From assembly GCA_045654025.1 (NCBI GenBank), contig JAZOMO010000015.1, forward strand, positions 1 through 51,411: DNA of 51,411 bases. Direction: 5' to 3'. Position 1 is the stretch's first letter; each line of letters begins with the position of its first letter. This stretch comes from Scatosoma sp045654025. Its GTDB lineage: Bacteria; Bacillota; Clostridia; Christensenellales; Borkfalkiaceae. Position numbers and translations under genes: made by a program. The notes beneath the pieces are model-generated. The model searched no databases. It saw only the letters and a list, made by a program, of their open reading frames with translations, and was not told the origin of the DNA. Shown piece after piece: positions 15,983 to 24,851 of this stretch.

Positions 15983-16933
15983 ATGAATAACAAGGTAACA
16001 ATTATTGGTGCAGGTTCGGTAGGCGCGACGATCGCGTACACCTTGGTGGCGCAGGGCTCTGTTTCGGAACTCGTTTTGATCGACGTAAACGAAGCGAAGG
16101 CGCAGGGCGAAGCAATGGATATTGTGCAGGCTACCCCGTACCTTCATCCTGTAAAAGTTTACGCAGGCACGTATGCGGATGCGGCAGGGTCTGACATCGT
16201 CATCGTTACTTCCGGCGTTGGTAGAAAACCTGGCCAGTCCCGTATCGATCTTACGCAGACCAACGTAAATATTTTGAAATCGATTGCGTCGCAGGTTGTA
16301 AAGGCTGCGCCTGACGCGCTGTATTTATTCGTTGCAAATCCGGTAGATATTCTCACCTACGTATTCTGCAAGCTTACGGGCGTACCTCGTAACCGTGTTA
16401 TTGGTTCTGGCTGTACGCTGGACAGTATTCGTTTGAGAACGAAGCTCTCCGAACTCTATTCGGTCAATCAACAGCAGGTACACGCATACGTTTTGGGTGA
16501 ACACGGCGACAGCTCGTTCGTGGCTTGGTCCAGCGCGTCGATTGCAGGGGTTCCTCTTAACGAATACCAGGCTTCTATCAATGATGCTTCCTGTGTAAAC
16601 ATATCTGAATACAGCCGTGAGGAAGTAGAAACCTACGTGAAAAAATCTGGCGGTCAGATTATCGCAGGCAAAGGCGCTACCTTCTACGGTATCGCGGCAA
16701 GTGTTGCGCAAATCGTAAAAGCTATCTATGCGGACGCGAACACTGTATTGCCCGTATCTACCGTAATGGAAGGTGAATACGGTCTTACCGACGTTGCGCT
16801 TTCCACTCCTTGTATGGTAGGCAGAAAGGGGATTATTTCGACGATGAACGCAAAGCTTTCTGAAGAAGAACTTGCAAAGATGCGTCATAGCGCAGACGTT
16901 TTGAAAGGCGTTATTGCAGAAATTGAAATCTAA
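15983..16933 (+). CDS. Malate/lactate dehydrogenase family enzyme, probably malate dehydrogenase
   Basis: A 316-residue NAD-dependent L-2-hydroxyacid dehydrogenase. The NAD motif is IGAGSVGATIAYT; the catalytic residues are Asp147, Arg150 and His174 (LDSIR and GEHGDS). By overall sequence (NPVDILTYVFCKLTGVP, VHAYVLGEHGDS) it looks like annotated lactate dehydrogenases. However, the substrate-specificity loop reads VGRKPGQSR: Arg81 stands where lactate dehydrogenases carry Gln102 and malate dehydrogenases carry Arg, with Arg87 as the second carboxylate ligand. Fumarase begins 41 bp later with no terminator between. I therefore favour oxaloacetate to malate with NADH; lactate activity cannot be excluded, since some annotated clostridial lactate dehydrogenases appear to carry Arg here. 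Confidence 0.85.
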   Translation: MNNKVTIIGAGSVGATIAYTLVAQGSVSELVLIDVNEAKAQGEAMDIVQATPYLHPVKVYAGTYADAAGSDIVIVTSGVGRKPGQSRIDLTQTNVNILKSIASQVVKAAPDALYLFVANPVDILTYVFCKLTGVPRNRVIGSGCTLDSIRLRTKLSELYSVNQQQVHAYVLGEHGDSSFVAWSSASIAGVPLNEYQASINDASCVNISEYSREEVETYVKKSGGQIIAGKGATFYGIAASVAQIVKAIYADANTVLPVSTVMEGEYGLTDVALSTPCMVGRKGIISTMNAKLSEEELAKMRHSADVLKGVIAEIEI

Positions 16934-16974
16934 GGCTCTATCGCATCATCATTTAAAAGAAAGAGGAATTAATT

Positions 16975-18351
16975 ATGGAATATCGTATTGAAAAAGACAC
17001 GATGGGGGAGATGAAAGTCCCTGCAGATAGATACTGGGCGGCGCAGACGCAGAGAAGCCGTGAAAACTTCCCGATCGGCGACGAAATTATGCCCCGCGAA
17101 ATTACGCACGCATTTGGTATTTTGAAGAAAGCGGCGGCGCTTGCAAACCACAAGCTTGGCAAAATTTCCGATGAAAAGCTTTCGGCAATCTGCGCGGCTT
17201 GCGACGAGGTGATTTCGGGTGAATTGAACTCCCATTTCCCGTTGGTCGTATGGCAGACGGGCAGCGGCACGCAGTCGAATATGAACGCCAACGAAGTTAT
17301 CGCAAATCGTGGTAACGAAATCGCGGGCGCTAAATTATTGCACCCCAACGACGACATTAACAAGAGCCAGAGCTCCAACGACACCTTCCCTACGGCGATG
17401 CACATCGCGGCGGTCATTGCAATCGAAGACAAGCTGTTCCCTTCGATGGACACCTTGATTGCAACCTTGAAACGCTTAGAGGCGGAGAACGAAGGGATTG
17501 TAAAGAGCGGTAGAACGCACTTGCAGGACGCAGTTCCCATCGCATTCTCGCAGGAAATCAGCGGCTGGACGAATATGATTGAAAAGACGAAGGCGCAGCT
17601 GCAGCTTGCGCTTGGCGGCTTGGAGGAGCTTGCGCTCGGCGGCACGGCGGTTGGTACTGGCCTGAACGCGCCCAAGGGTTTTGCAGAAGAAGTGGCGGCG
17701 CAGGTAAGCGTATTGACGGGCAAAACCTTCATCACGGCGGAGAACAAGTATCACGCTTTGACGGCGAAGGACGAGCTCGTGTTCGCGCACGGCGCATTGA
17801 AGGCGCTTGCTTGCAACCTGATGAAGATTGCTAACGACGTTCGTTGGCTTGCCAGCGGTCCTCGTGACGGCCTTGGGGAAATCTTTATTCCCGAAAACGA
17901 ACCCGGTTCTTCGATTATGCCTGGTAAGGTAAACCCCACGCAGTGCGAATCCATGACGATGGTTGCCGTACAGGTTATGGCAAACGACGTTGCGGTAGGC
18001 CTTGGCGCATCGCAGGGCAACTTCGAACTCAACGTATTTATGCCCGTGATCATCTACAACTTCTTGCAGTCGGTACGCCTGCTGGCAGACGGCATCGCAT
18101 CCTTTGAAAAGAACTGTGTGACGGGTATCAAGGCGAACAAGGAAAAGATGCATCACAACCTCTACAACTCCTTGATGCTTGTAACGGCGCTCAACCCGTA
18201 CATCGGTTACGAGAATGCGGCGAAGACGGCAAAGAAGGCGTACAAGGAAAACATTTCCTTGAAAGAGGCGTGCGTTGCGCTCGGTTTCTTGACGGCGGAA
18301 AAATTCGACGAAGTCTTCCGTCCCGAAGAAATGGCTTATCCTCAGAAATAA
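16975..18351 (+). CDS. fumC: Class II fumarate hydratase
   Basis: A 458-residue homotetrameric-type, iron-free fumarase that dehydrates malate to fumarate, in the cytosol. Family signatures: WQTGSGTQSNMNANEV, NKSQSSNDTFPTAMH, KSGRTHLQDAVPI with the His-Asp pair, and the mobile-loop signature GSSIMPGKVNPTQCE. The G-K-V-N-P-T-Q form is typical of fumarase; aspartases usually read PAKVNPV. It has a good AGAGGA ribosome binding site. Its place between the dehydrogenase and the Hdr-Flx-Frd genes argues that it runs in the reductive direction, feeding fumarate reductase. Confidence 0.96.
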   Translation: MEYRIEKDTMGEMKVPADRYWAAQTQRSRENFPIGDEIMPREITHAFGILKKAAALANHKLGKISDEKLSAICAACDEVISGELNSHFPLVVWQTGSGTQSNMNANEVIANRGNEIAGAKLLHPNDDINKSQSSNDTFPTAMHIAAVIAIEDKLFPSMDTLIATLKRLEAENEGIVKSGRTHLQDAVPIAFSQEISGWTNMIEKTKAQLQLALGGLEELALGGTAVGTGLNAPKGFAEEVAAQVSVLTGKTFITAENKYHALTAKDELVFAHGALKALACNLMKIANDVRWLASGPRDGLGEIFIPENEPGSSIMPGKVNPTQCESMTMVAVQVMANDVAVGLGASQGNFELNVFMPVIIYNFLQSVRLLADGIASFEKNCVTGIKANKEKMHHNLYNSLMLVTALNPYIGYENAAKTAKKAYKENISLKEACVALGFLTAEKFDEVFRPEEMAYPQK

Positions 18352-18378
18352 GCAAATCAAAAGAAAAGGTACATTGGT

Positions 18379-19158
18379 ATGAAAATCAGTTATTATCCCG
18401 GATGTACGCTTAGAACGAAAGCCAAGGAGTTGGATATTACCGCTCGCAAATGCGCTGAGGCTCTGGGCGTAGAGATGGAGGAAATTGAAAATTGGCAATG
18501 CTGCGGCGCAGTATATCCCATGGGCACGGACGAGATTGCTACCAAGCTTTCGGCGGTGCGCGCCTTGGATTATGCGAAGCATAACGGCGGCAAATTGCTT
18601 ACCCTTTGTTCGGCTTGCCACAACGTTATCAAGCGCACGAACGAGGACATGAAGGCGAAAGGGGATATTTGCTTTAGAGCAAACAACTATTTAAAGTTGG
18701 ACGAACCCTATCAAGGAGAAACGGAGGTTTTGCATTATTTAGAAATGCTGAAAACCGTCGTGGGCTTTGACAATATCCGCAAAGCGGTGGTCAATCCCAT
18801 CAAGCGCAAAATCGGCGCGTATTACGGGTGTCTGTTGCTTCGTCCTAGTGGCGTTATGGCGTTTGATAATCCCGAAAACCCGACGATTATCGAGGATTTC
18901 ATCAAGGCAATCGGCGGTACGCCCGTCGTCTATCCTTTCCGCAACGAATGCTGTGGCGCGTACGTTGCGCTGAAGAACAGCGAATTGCCTAAACAAAAGA
19001 GCCAAAAGGTTCTTTCCAGCGCAAAGGAAAAGGGCGCGGAAGAGGTGATTACGGCTTGTCCGCTTTGCTTGTATAACCTGCAGCAAAACGGCGGCGATAT
19101 TCTTCCCGTCAAGTACTTTACGGAATTGTTGGCAGAGGCCTTGGGGGTATCGTTATGA
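18379..19158 (+). CDS. hdrB: Heterodisulfide reductase-like subunit B
   Basis: A 259-residue HdrB homologue with both cysteine-rich CCG domains complete: YPGCTLR, QCCGAVYP and LCSACH in the first half; YYGCLLLRP, ECCGAYV and ACPLCLYN in the second. In methanogen HdrB these ligate two non-cubane [4Fe-4S] clusters that cleave the CoM-S-S-CoB disulfide. A bacterium of this kind should not make those coenzymes, so the natural partner must be different: another disulfide, a protein, or FrdB of the same operon. It overlaps hdrC by 4 bp (ATGA). Confidence 0.93.
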   Translation: MKISYYPGCTLRTKAKELDITARKCAEALGVEMEEIENWQCCGAVYPMGTDEIATKLSAVRALDYAKHNGGKLLTLCSACHNVIKRTNEDMKAKGDICFRANNYLKLDEPYQGETEVLHYLEMLKTVVGFDNIRKAVVNPIKRKIGAYYGCLLLRPSGVMAFDNPENPTIIEDFIKAIGGTPVVYPFRNECCGAYVALKNSELPKQKSQKVLSSAKEKGAEEVITACPLCLYNLQQNGGDILPVKYFTELLAEALGVSL

Positions 19159-19541
19159 CCAGAGAAGAACGCGTAGAGAATATGCAAAGACTTTCTGGCA
19201 CGGACGTCAGAAAATGCATGAAATGTGGTAAGTGCTCGGGCAGATGTCCCGCCTTCCACGAGATGGATATTAAGCCCCATCAGTTCGTTTCCCTGCTTGC
19301 GGACGGCAAAATCGAAAAGCTGCTCGAGAGCAACGCGATTTGGAATTGCCTTTCCTGTATGGCTTGCGTAGAGCGTTGCCCTCGTGGCGTTGCGCCCGCG
19401 GCGGTCGTAGAGGCGGTGCGTGACACGGTGGTACGCGCTCAGGGCAAGAACGGCATCAAGGCGGAGGAAATTCCCCCGATCGTGGACGAATTTATCCCTC
19501 AACAGCTTCTTGTTAGTGCGTACAGAAAGTACAATAAGTAA
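19155..19541 (+). CDS. hdrC: Heterodisulfide reductase-like subunit C
   Basis: A 128-residue protein with two [4Fe-4S] motifs, CMKCGKCSGRCP and CLSCMACVERCP, spaced as in HdrC. It should carry electrons from HdrA to HdrB. There is no membrane domain, so this is the soluble HdrABC type and not the HdrDE type. It starts inside the end of hdrB (translational coupling) and lies 43 bp before hdrA. Confidence 0.94.
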   Translation: MTREERVENMQRLSGTDVRKCMKCGKCSGRCPAFHEMDIKPHQFVSLLADGKIEKLLESNAIWNCLSCMACVERCPRGVAPAAVVEAVRDTVVRAQGKNGIKAEEIPPIVDEFIPQQLLVSAYRKYNK

Positions 19542-19584
19542 TTGTCAAACGTAAATCGAAATCAAGAGAAAGAGAGTAAAGATT

Positions 19585-21576
19585 ATGCAAAGAATAGGTG
19601 TATTTATTTGTTGGTGCGGCAGCAATATCGCGGCAACGGTAGACGTAGAAAAGGTGGCGGAAGTCATCGGGAAAGAGCCCGGTGTCGTTTTCTCTACGAA
19701 TTATCAGTACATGTGCTCGGAGAACGGGCAACAGCTCATTAAAAATGCAATCAAAGAACATAACCTCACGGGTATCGTCGTAGGCGCATGCTCGCCCAGA
19801 ATGCACGAGGCTACCTTCCGTAAGGCGGCAGAGTCGGCTGGCATGAACCCCTACATGGTCGAAATCGCAAACATTCGCGAACATTGTTCTTGGATTCACA
19901 AGGATATGGAAGAGGCGACTGAAAAGGCGGTGGTGCTCGTTCGTACGGCGATTGCAAAGGTAAAGCTGAACGCTCCCTTGCAGGCAGGCGAAAGCCCCGT
20001 TATCAAGCGCGCTCTGGTTATCGGTGGCGGGATTGCAGGTATTCAGGCGGCTTTGGACATTGCTGAGGCTGGCTTTGAAGTCGATATCGTAGAAAAGAAC
20101 GCAACCATCGGCGGTAGAATGGCGCAGATTGATAAGACGTTCCCTACGCTCGACTGCTCCGCATGTATTTTGACGCCGAAAATGGTGGACTGCGCTCAGC
20201 ATGAAAAGATTGATATTTTGTCCTACTCCGAAGTCGAAAACGTTTCGGGGTTCGTTGGTAATTTCAACGTAAAAATTCGCCGTAAGGCAAGATACGTAGA
20301 CGAAACCAAGTGTACGGGCTGTAAGGTATGTATGGAGAAGTGTCCTTCCAAGAAGGGCTTAAACGAGTTCAATATGAATTTGAACACCCGTACGGCTATC
20401 TATATTCCCTTCGCGCAGGCAATTCCCAACGTTGCGGTTATCGACCCTGCACAGTGCTTGAAATTCAAGACGGGCAAGTGCGGTATCTGTCAGAAATTCT
20501 GCGGTGTGGGCGCAATCGACTACGAACAGAAGGACAGCTTTATCGAACGTCAATACGGCGCAATCGTCGTTGCGACCGGCTTTAAGCCCATCGACCTTGA
20601 CAATTTCAACGAATTTGGCTATTCCGACAACAAGGACGTCATCACTTCGCTCGAACTCGAAAGATTGATGAATGCGGCTGGTCCTACGAATGGCGTTCTT
20701 CTTCGTCCTTCCGACGGCGAACACCCGAAGGTAATCACCTTTATTCAATGCGTAGGCTCGCGTGACGTTAGCGGCTGTGGGAAACCGTACTGCTCTAAGA
20801 TTTGCTGTATGTATACGGCAAAGCACGCGATGCTCATTCGTGAAAAATATCCCGATACGCAGGTCAACGTATTCTATATTGACGTGCGTACGCCCGGTAA
20901 GAACTACGACGAATTCTTCCGCAGAGCGGTGGAACAGTACGGCGTAAACTATATCAAGGGCATGGTAGGTAAGGTCTATAACGAAAACGGCACGTTGATG
21001 GTGCAGGGCTCGAACCTCATTGACAACGAGCAGGTTGTCATTCCTTCCGACCTCGTTGTTCTTGCGGCGGCAATAGAACCCGAGCCTTCGGTTCGTAAGG
21101 TTGCAACCCTCTTGACGGCAAGTATCGACACCAACAACTTCCTGACGGAATCGCACGCAAAATTGCGTCCCGTGGAAAGCCCCACGGCAGGCGTATACCT
21201 TGCAGGCGTATGCCAAGGCCCTAAGGACATTCCCGAAACGGTTTCGCAGGCATCGGCTTGCGCGGCGAAGGTTATCGGCTTGCTTGTGAAAGATAAGCTG
21301 AAGACCAACCCTTGCGTAGCAACGCCCAACGAAACGATGTGTAACGGTTGCAGTCAATGCGCTAACGTCTGCGCGTACGGCGCAATCACCTACGTGGACA
21401 AGGAATTCCGTCTTGGTGGCGGCAAGGTTGAGGTGCGCCGCGTTGCGTCCGTGAACCCTGCAGTATGTCAAGGCTGTGGCGCTTGTACGGTTACCTGTCC
21501 TTCGGGAGCGATGGACTTGAAAGGATTTAGCTCCAGCCAGCTTATGTCGGAGGTAGAAGCAATATGCAAGAAGTAA
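19585..21576 (+). CDS. hdrA: Heterodisulfide reductase-like subunit A, candidate bifurcating flavoprotein
   Basis: A 663-residue HdrA. Order of parts: N-terminal HdrA domain (about 1-140); an FAD-binding Rossmann motif VIGGGIAGIQAALDIAEAGF near 147; the conserved LDCSACILTPKM cluster segment; an inserted ferredoxin motif CTGCKVCMEKCP near 242; and two C-terminal [4Fe-4S] motifs, CNGCSQCANVCAYG near 586 and CQGCGACTVTCPSG near 629. In characterised Hdr complexes the HdrA FAD is the bifurcation site and its ferredoxin-like domains exchange electrons with ferredoxin. No domain duplication or selenocysteine is seen. It overlaps the flxD/mvhD gene by 13 bp. Confidence 0.95.
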   Translation: MQRIGVFICWCGSNIAATVDVEKVAEVIGKEPGVVFSTNYQYMCSENGQQLIKNAIKEHNLTGIVVGACSPRMHEATFRKAAESAGMNPYMVEIANIREHCSWIHKDMEEATEKAVVLVRTAIAKVKLNAPLQAGESPVIKRALVIGGGIAGIQAALDIAEAGFEVDIVEKNATIGGRMAQIDKTFPTLDCSACILTPKMVDCAQHEKIDILSYSEVENVSGFVGNFNVKIRRKARYVDETKCTGCKVCMEKCPSKKGLNEFNMNLNTRTAIYIPFAQAIPNVAVIDPAQCLKFKTGKCGICQKFCGVGAIDYEQKDSFIERQYGAIVVATGFKPIDLDNFNEFGYSDNKDVITSLELERLMNAAGPTNGVLLRPSDGEHPKVITFIQCVGSRDVSGCGKPYCSKICCMYTAKHAMLIREKYPDTQVNVFYIDVRTPGKNYDEFFRRAVEQYGVNYIKGMVGKVYNENGTLMVQGSNLIDNEQVVIPSDLVVLAAAIEPEPSVRKVATLLTASIDTNNFLTESHAKLRPVESPTAGVYLAGVCQGPKDIPETVSQASACAAKVIGLLVKDKLKTNPCVATPNETMCNGCSQCANVCAYGAITYVDKEFRLGGGKVEVRRVASVNPAVCQGCGACTVTCPSGAMDLKGFSSSQLMSEVEAICKK

Positions 21577-22010
21577 AGAATGAATATACGCCGAATATCG
21601 TGGCATTTTGCTGTAACTGGTGTTCGTATGCAGGCGCGGACCTTGCTGGCTCTAGCCGTTTGACCTACCCTGCAAACGTAAAGATTATCCGTGTGCCTTG
21701 TTCCTGCCGTGTCAACCCCATGTTCGTGTTGAAGGCGTTTCAGCAGGGCGCAGACGGTGTCATCCTTTGCGGTTGCCACCCTGGCGACTGCCATTACGTA
21801 ACGGGCAACTATTATACCAGAAGAAGAATGGCGCTCCTGTATAGCTTCTTGAACTATATGGGCATTGAGAAAGAACGCACCCGTATCGAGTGGGTTTCTG
21901 CGGCAGAGGGCGCAAAATTCTCAGCTGTTATGAACGATTTTGTGAAACAAATTACCGAGCTTGGCGAAAACAAACGCCTTACCGACCTTCGTGTAAAGGA
22001 GGGCGAATAA
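21564..22010 (+). CDS. MvhD/FlxD-like [2Fe-2S] electron-transfer subunit
   Basis: A 148-residue protein of the MvhD family. Conserved cysteines appear in FCCNWCSYAGAD, VPCSCRVNP and LCGCHPGDCHY. In methanogens MvhD links the Mvh hydrogenase to HdrA; in bacterial Flx-Hdr systems FlxD does the same for the NAD(P)H-oxidising module. No hydrogenase subunit is encoded here, which favours the Flx role. It starts within the last codons of hdrA in another frame and lies 1 bp before the next gene. Confidence 0.92.
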   Translation: MQEVKNEYTPNIVAFCCNWCSYAGADLAGSSRLTYPANVKIIRVPCSCRVNPMFVLKAFQQGADGVILCGCHPGDCHYVTGNYYTRRRMALLYSFLNYMGIEKERTRIEWVSAAEGAKFSAVMNDFVKQITELGENKRLTDLRVKEGE

Positions 22011-22011
22011 G

Positions 22012-22989
22012 ATGAGAGAAGTGGAATTGAAAATGCTGGAACGCGCAAAGCAGCTCTTAGAAAGCGGCGAAGTAGCGCGTGTTATCGGTTGGAAGAAAGG
22101 TGATTTTTGCTACGACCCTTCCCCTGCAAGCTTTGAGAGCGTAGAGGAATTGAAGGATTTTGTCTACGACTGGTTCTGCGGTGCAAATCTTTCCAAATAT
22201 TTAATCCAAATCGCAAAGAAAGAGGGTAAGACGGCTGTCTTCTTAAAGCCCTGCGATACTTATAGCTTCAATCAGCTTGTAAAAGAACACCGTATTAACC
22301 GTGAAAACGTCTACGTTATTGCGGTAGAATGCCGTGGAAAGCTGGACATTGAAAAGATGAAGGCGCAAGGCGCGTCCTTTGTGTCGGGGGTTGAAGTTGT
22401 AGACAAGGAAGTAAAGGCGCTTTCTCCTGCAGGAGAAACGACGTTTGCAAAGGCGGACGTTGTGCTTTCTAAGTGCGCGGTATGCAACAAGACGCATCAG
22501 GTAAAAGACGAGGAAATCGTTTTGACCGAACGCCCGGCAAGAGAGGTTGACCGCTTTGCAGAGGTTGCTGCATTAGAGGCGATGACGGAAGACGAACGCT
22601 TTGCGTTCTGGAAATCGCAGTTGTCGAAATGTATCCGTTGTAATGCTTGCAGAAACGTATGTCCTGCTTGTTCTTGCATCAAGTGCGTATTCGACAACCC
22701 TGCATCGGGTATTTCCGCAAAGGCAAACGACAGTGAATTTGAGGAACAGATGTTCCACATTATCCGTGCGTTCCACGTGGCGGGTCGCTGTACCGACTGC
22801 GGCGAATGTAGCCGCGTATGCCCTCAAAACATTCCTTTGCACCTTTTGAACAGAAAGTTCATCAAGGACATCGACACCTTCTACGGTGAATATCAGGCAG
22901 GGGAAACGGCAGAAGGCAAAACGCCCTTGACTTCTTATACCGAAGGGGATTTAGAGGCTAGCGACGTATTCAAAGGGGAGGCAAAATAA
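22012..22989 (+). CDS. 4Fe-4S dicluster protein, FlxC-like
   Basis: A 325-residue protein. The N-terminal ~190 residues resemble the FrhB/FdhB-type fold (KTAVFLKPCDTYSFNQLVKE, VIAVECRGKLD, CAVC), with no sign of a flavin site I can be sure of. The C-terminal part holds two [4Fe-4S] motifs: CIRCNACRNVCP and CTDCGECSRVCP. Proteins like this accompany FlxA and FlxD in bacterial flx-hdr clusters, where they pass electrons within the NADH-oxidising half. Which of FlxB and FlxC it matches is my inference from order and size. It has a strong GGAGG site and overlaps the next gene by 1 bp. Confidence 0.8.
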   Translation: MREVELKMLERAKQLLESGEVARVIGWKKGDFCYDPSPASFESVEELKDFVYDWFCGANLSKYLIQIAKKEGKTAVFLKPCDTYSFNQLVKEHRINRENVYVIAVECRGKLDIEKMKAQGASFVSGVEVVDKEVKALSPAGETTFAKADVVLSKCAVCNKTHQVKDEEIVLTERPAREVDRFAEVAALEAMTEDERFAFWKSQLSKCIRCNACRNVCPACSCIKCVFDNPASGISAKANDSEFEEQMFHIIRAFHVAGRCTDCGECSRVCPQNIPLHLLNRKFIKDIDTFYGEYQAGETAEGKTPLTSYTEGDLEASDVFKGEAK

Positions 22990-24017
22990 TGTTGAAGATT
23001 GCAAAAGAAAATTTGAACGCATTGTATGCGGCAATTTCGGCAAAGATGCCTTTGATACTGCCCATCAAACGCGCAGGGCAGGTAAACTACGGCCCTTGGT
23101 CGGAGGCGGAAGAGGTTTCTTTAGAAATCTTGAAGACGGTAAAATCCCCCAAGGACGCGTTCTTCCCTCAGAGCGAGAATATGATGAAATTCAAGACGGA
23201 CGGCAAGGTGCTGGAAGTCGTTGACATTCGCAAGGCTCAGCAGCCCTTCGTATTGTTTGGCGTAAAGGCGTGCGATTATAAGGCGATAGAGGTTTTGGAT
23301 AAGGTCTTCCTTGCTGACCCCGTAGACACCTACTACAAGGCAAAGCGTGACGCAGGCGTCGTTGTGACTTTGGCTTGCTCCAAGCCCGAGGAAAGCTGTT
23401 TCTGCGGCGTATTCGGGATTGATGCGACTGCGCCTTGTGGCGACGTGACCACGTGGCTTGACGGAGAGAATCTTTACTGGCAGGCAAACACGCAAAAGGG
23501 TGAGGAGCTCACCGCAAAGCTGTCTGCATTGTTTGCAGAGGGCGGCGAAGAAGCTGTTGCTACGCAACAGGCGGCAACGAAAGCGGTGCTTTCTGCGTTG
23601 CCTTACGCGGCGCTTGACCTTTCGAGATTCAAGCCTGAAAACCTGAACGATTTGTTTGGTGACGGCGCTTGGACGGAGCTTTCCGAGGCTTGCCTTGGTT
23701 GCGGTACGTGTACGTTTGTATGCCCGACTTGTCAATGCTTTGACATTCGCGATTTCAAGACGAGCGAAGGCGTACTTCGTTATCGTTGCTGGGATTCGTG
23801 TATGTATTCGGATTTCACGCTGATGGCGCACGGTAACAGCCGCAACACGCAGATGCAGCGTTTCCGTCAAAGATTTATGCATAAGCTTGTATACTTCCCG
23901 TCCCAAAACGACGGTATGTATTCCTGCGTAGGCTGTGGCAGATGTGTCAATAAGTGTCCGCAGAACTTGAACATTGTCAAGGTTATCAAAACGTTAGGGG
24001 GTAAAAAGAATGATTAA
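22989..24017 (+). CDS. 4Fe-4S protein of the HydB/AsrA family, FlxB-like
   Basis: A 342-residue protein resembling sulfhydrogenase/sulfite-reductase beta subunits (HydB, AsrA): LFGVKACDYKAIEVLDKVF in the N-terminal half, then two [4Fe-4S] motifs, CLGCGTCTFVCPTC with the CWDSCMYSDFTLMAHG segment, and CVGCGRCVNKCP at the C-terminus. In all these systems the partner is an FAD/NAD(P)H protein of the HydG/AsrB type, which is the next gene (8-bp overlap). Probable role: moving electrons from the FlxA flavin towards FlxD and HdrA. Confidence 0.87.
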   Translation: MLKIAKENLNALYAAISAKMPLILPIKRAGQVNYGPWSEAEEVSLEILKTVKSPKDAFFPQSENMMKFKTDGKVLEVVDIRKAQQPFVLFGVKACDYKAIEVLDKVFLADPVDTYYKAKRDAGVVVTLACSKPEESCFCGVFGIDATAPCGDVTTWLDGENLYWQANTQKGEELTAKLSALFAEGGEEAVATQQAATKAVLSALPYAALDLSRFKPENLNDLFGDGAWTELSEACLGCGTCTFVCPTCQCFDIRDFKTSEGVLRYRCWDSCMYSDFTLMAHGNSRNTQMQRFRQRFMHKLVYFPSQNDGMYSCVGCGRCVNKCPQNLNIVKVIKTLGGKKND

Positions 24018-24837
24018 CGAAACTTTAATTCCTAAAGTGGGTGTCATCACCGACATTCGTAAAGATACGCCCGACGTTAAGACCTTCCGCGTGGTTGGCA
24101 CGGACGGCAAAAAGCTGTTCCAGCATATGCCCGGTCAATGCGCGATGGTATCCGTACCCGGCGTTGGCGAATGTATGTTCTCCATTACCTCGTCGCCTAC
24201 GAACCAAGAATATATGGAATTCTCCATTAAAAAATGCGGTTGCGTTACCACGGTATTGCACGCTTTAGAGGTTGGCGCGATGGTCACCGTTCGTGGCCCG
24301 TACGGCAAGAACTTCCCCGTGGAAGGGGATTTCAAGGGCAAGGATTTGCTCTTTATCGCAGGTGGTATCGGTCTTGCGCCTTTGCGTAGCGTTATCAACT
24401 ACGTACGCCATTACCGTGAAAACTACGGCAAAGTGGTTATCGTCTACGGCGCAAGAAGCGCAGACGACCTCGTGGATTTCGAAGAAATCCAAACCGAATG
24501 GAAGAACGAGCCGAACTTTGAAGTTTATCTGACGATTGACCGCCCTCAAGAGGGTTGGGATGACCACGTTGGTTTCGTACCTTCGTACGTCAAAGAGCTT
24601 GGTTTAGATAAGAACATGACGGCGGTGCTTTGCGGTCCTCCCATCATGATTAAGTTCACGTTGCAGGGACTTTTGGAACTTGGCTTTGAAAAATCCCGTG
24701 TCTACACGACGTTGGAGCTTCGCATGAAGTGCGGCGTTGGCAAATGCGGCAGATGCAACGTAGGCGACAAATTCGTATGCAAGCACGGCCCCGTTTTCCG
24801 CATGGACGAACTGGACGAACTTCCCGACGAGTATTAA
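24010..24837 (+). CDS. FAD/NAD(P)H-binding oxidoreductase, FlxA-like (HydG/AsrB family)
   Basis: A 275-residue ferredoxin-reductase-like protein. The FAD-binding half contains FSITSSPTN in place of the classical RxYS motif; the pyridine-nucleotide half has LLFIAGGIGLAPLRS and AVLCGPPIMIKF. A C-terminal CGVGKCGRCNVG segment plus a later Cys should bind a [2Fe-2S] cluster, as in dihydroorotate dehydrogenase electron-transfer and HydG subunits. It is the only NAD(P)H-oxidising subunit apparent in the complex, so it should be the electron entry point. It overlaps the preceding gene by 8 bp, and frdB follows after 14 bp. Confidence 0.9.
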   Translation: MINETLIPKVGVITDIRKDTPDVKTFRVVGTDGKKLFQHMPGQCAMVSVPGVGECMFSITSSPTNQEYMEFSIKKCGCVTTVLHALEVGAMVTVRGPYGKNFPVEGDFKGKDLLFIAGGIGLAPLRSVINYVRHYRENYGKVVIVYGARSADDLVDFEEIQTEWKNEPNFEVYLTIDRPQEGWDDHVGFVPSYVKELGLDKNMTAVLCGPPIMIKFTLQGLLELGFEKSRVYTTLELRMKCGVGKCGRCNVGDKFVCKHGPVFRMDELDELPDEY

Positions 24838-24851
24838 GGAGTAAAAACACT

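Noticed and set aside
20359..21606. Long minus-strand open frames opposite highly biased genes (also 5871-7046, 17476-18621, 25823-27136)
   Set aside because: They mirror strong codon bias in hdrA, nagA, fumC and frdA, which removes antisense stops. No promoters, ribosome binding sites or domain-like sequence.
18379..22010. Hydrogenase-linked Mvh-Hdr complex
   Set aside because: No mvhA or mvhG homologue is present; the neighbouring genes are NAD(P)H-type Flx subunits.
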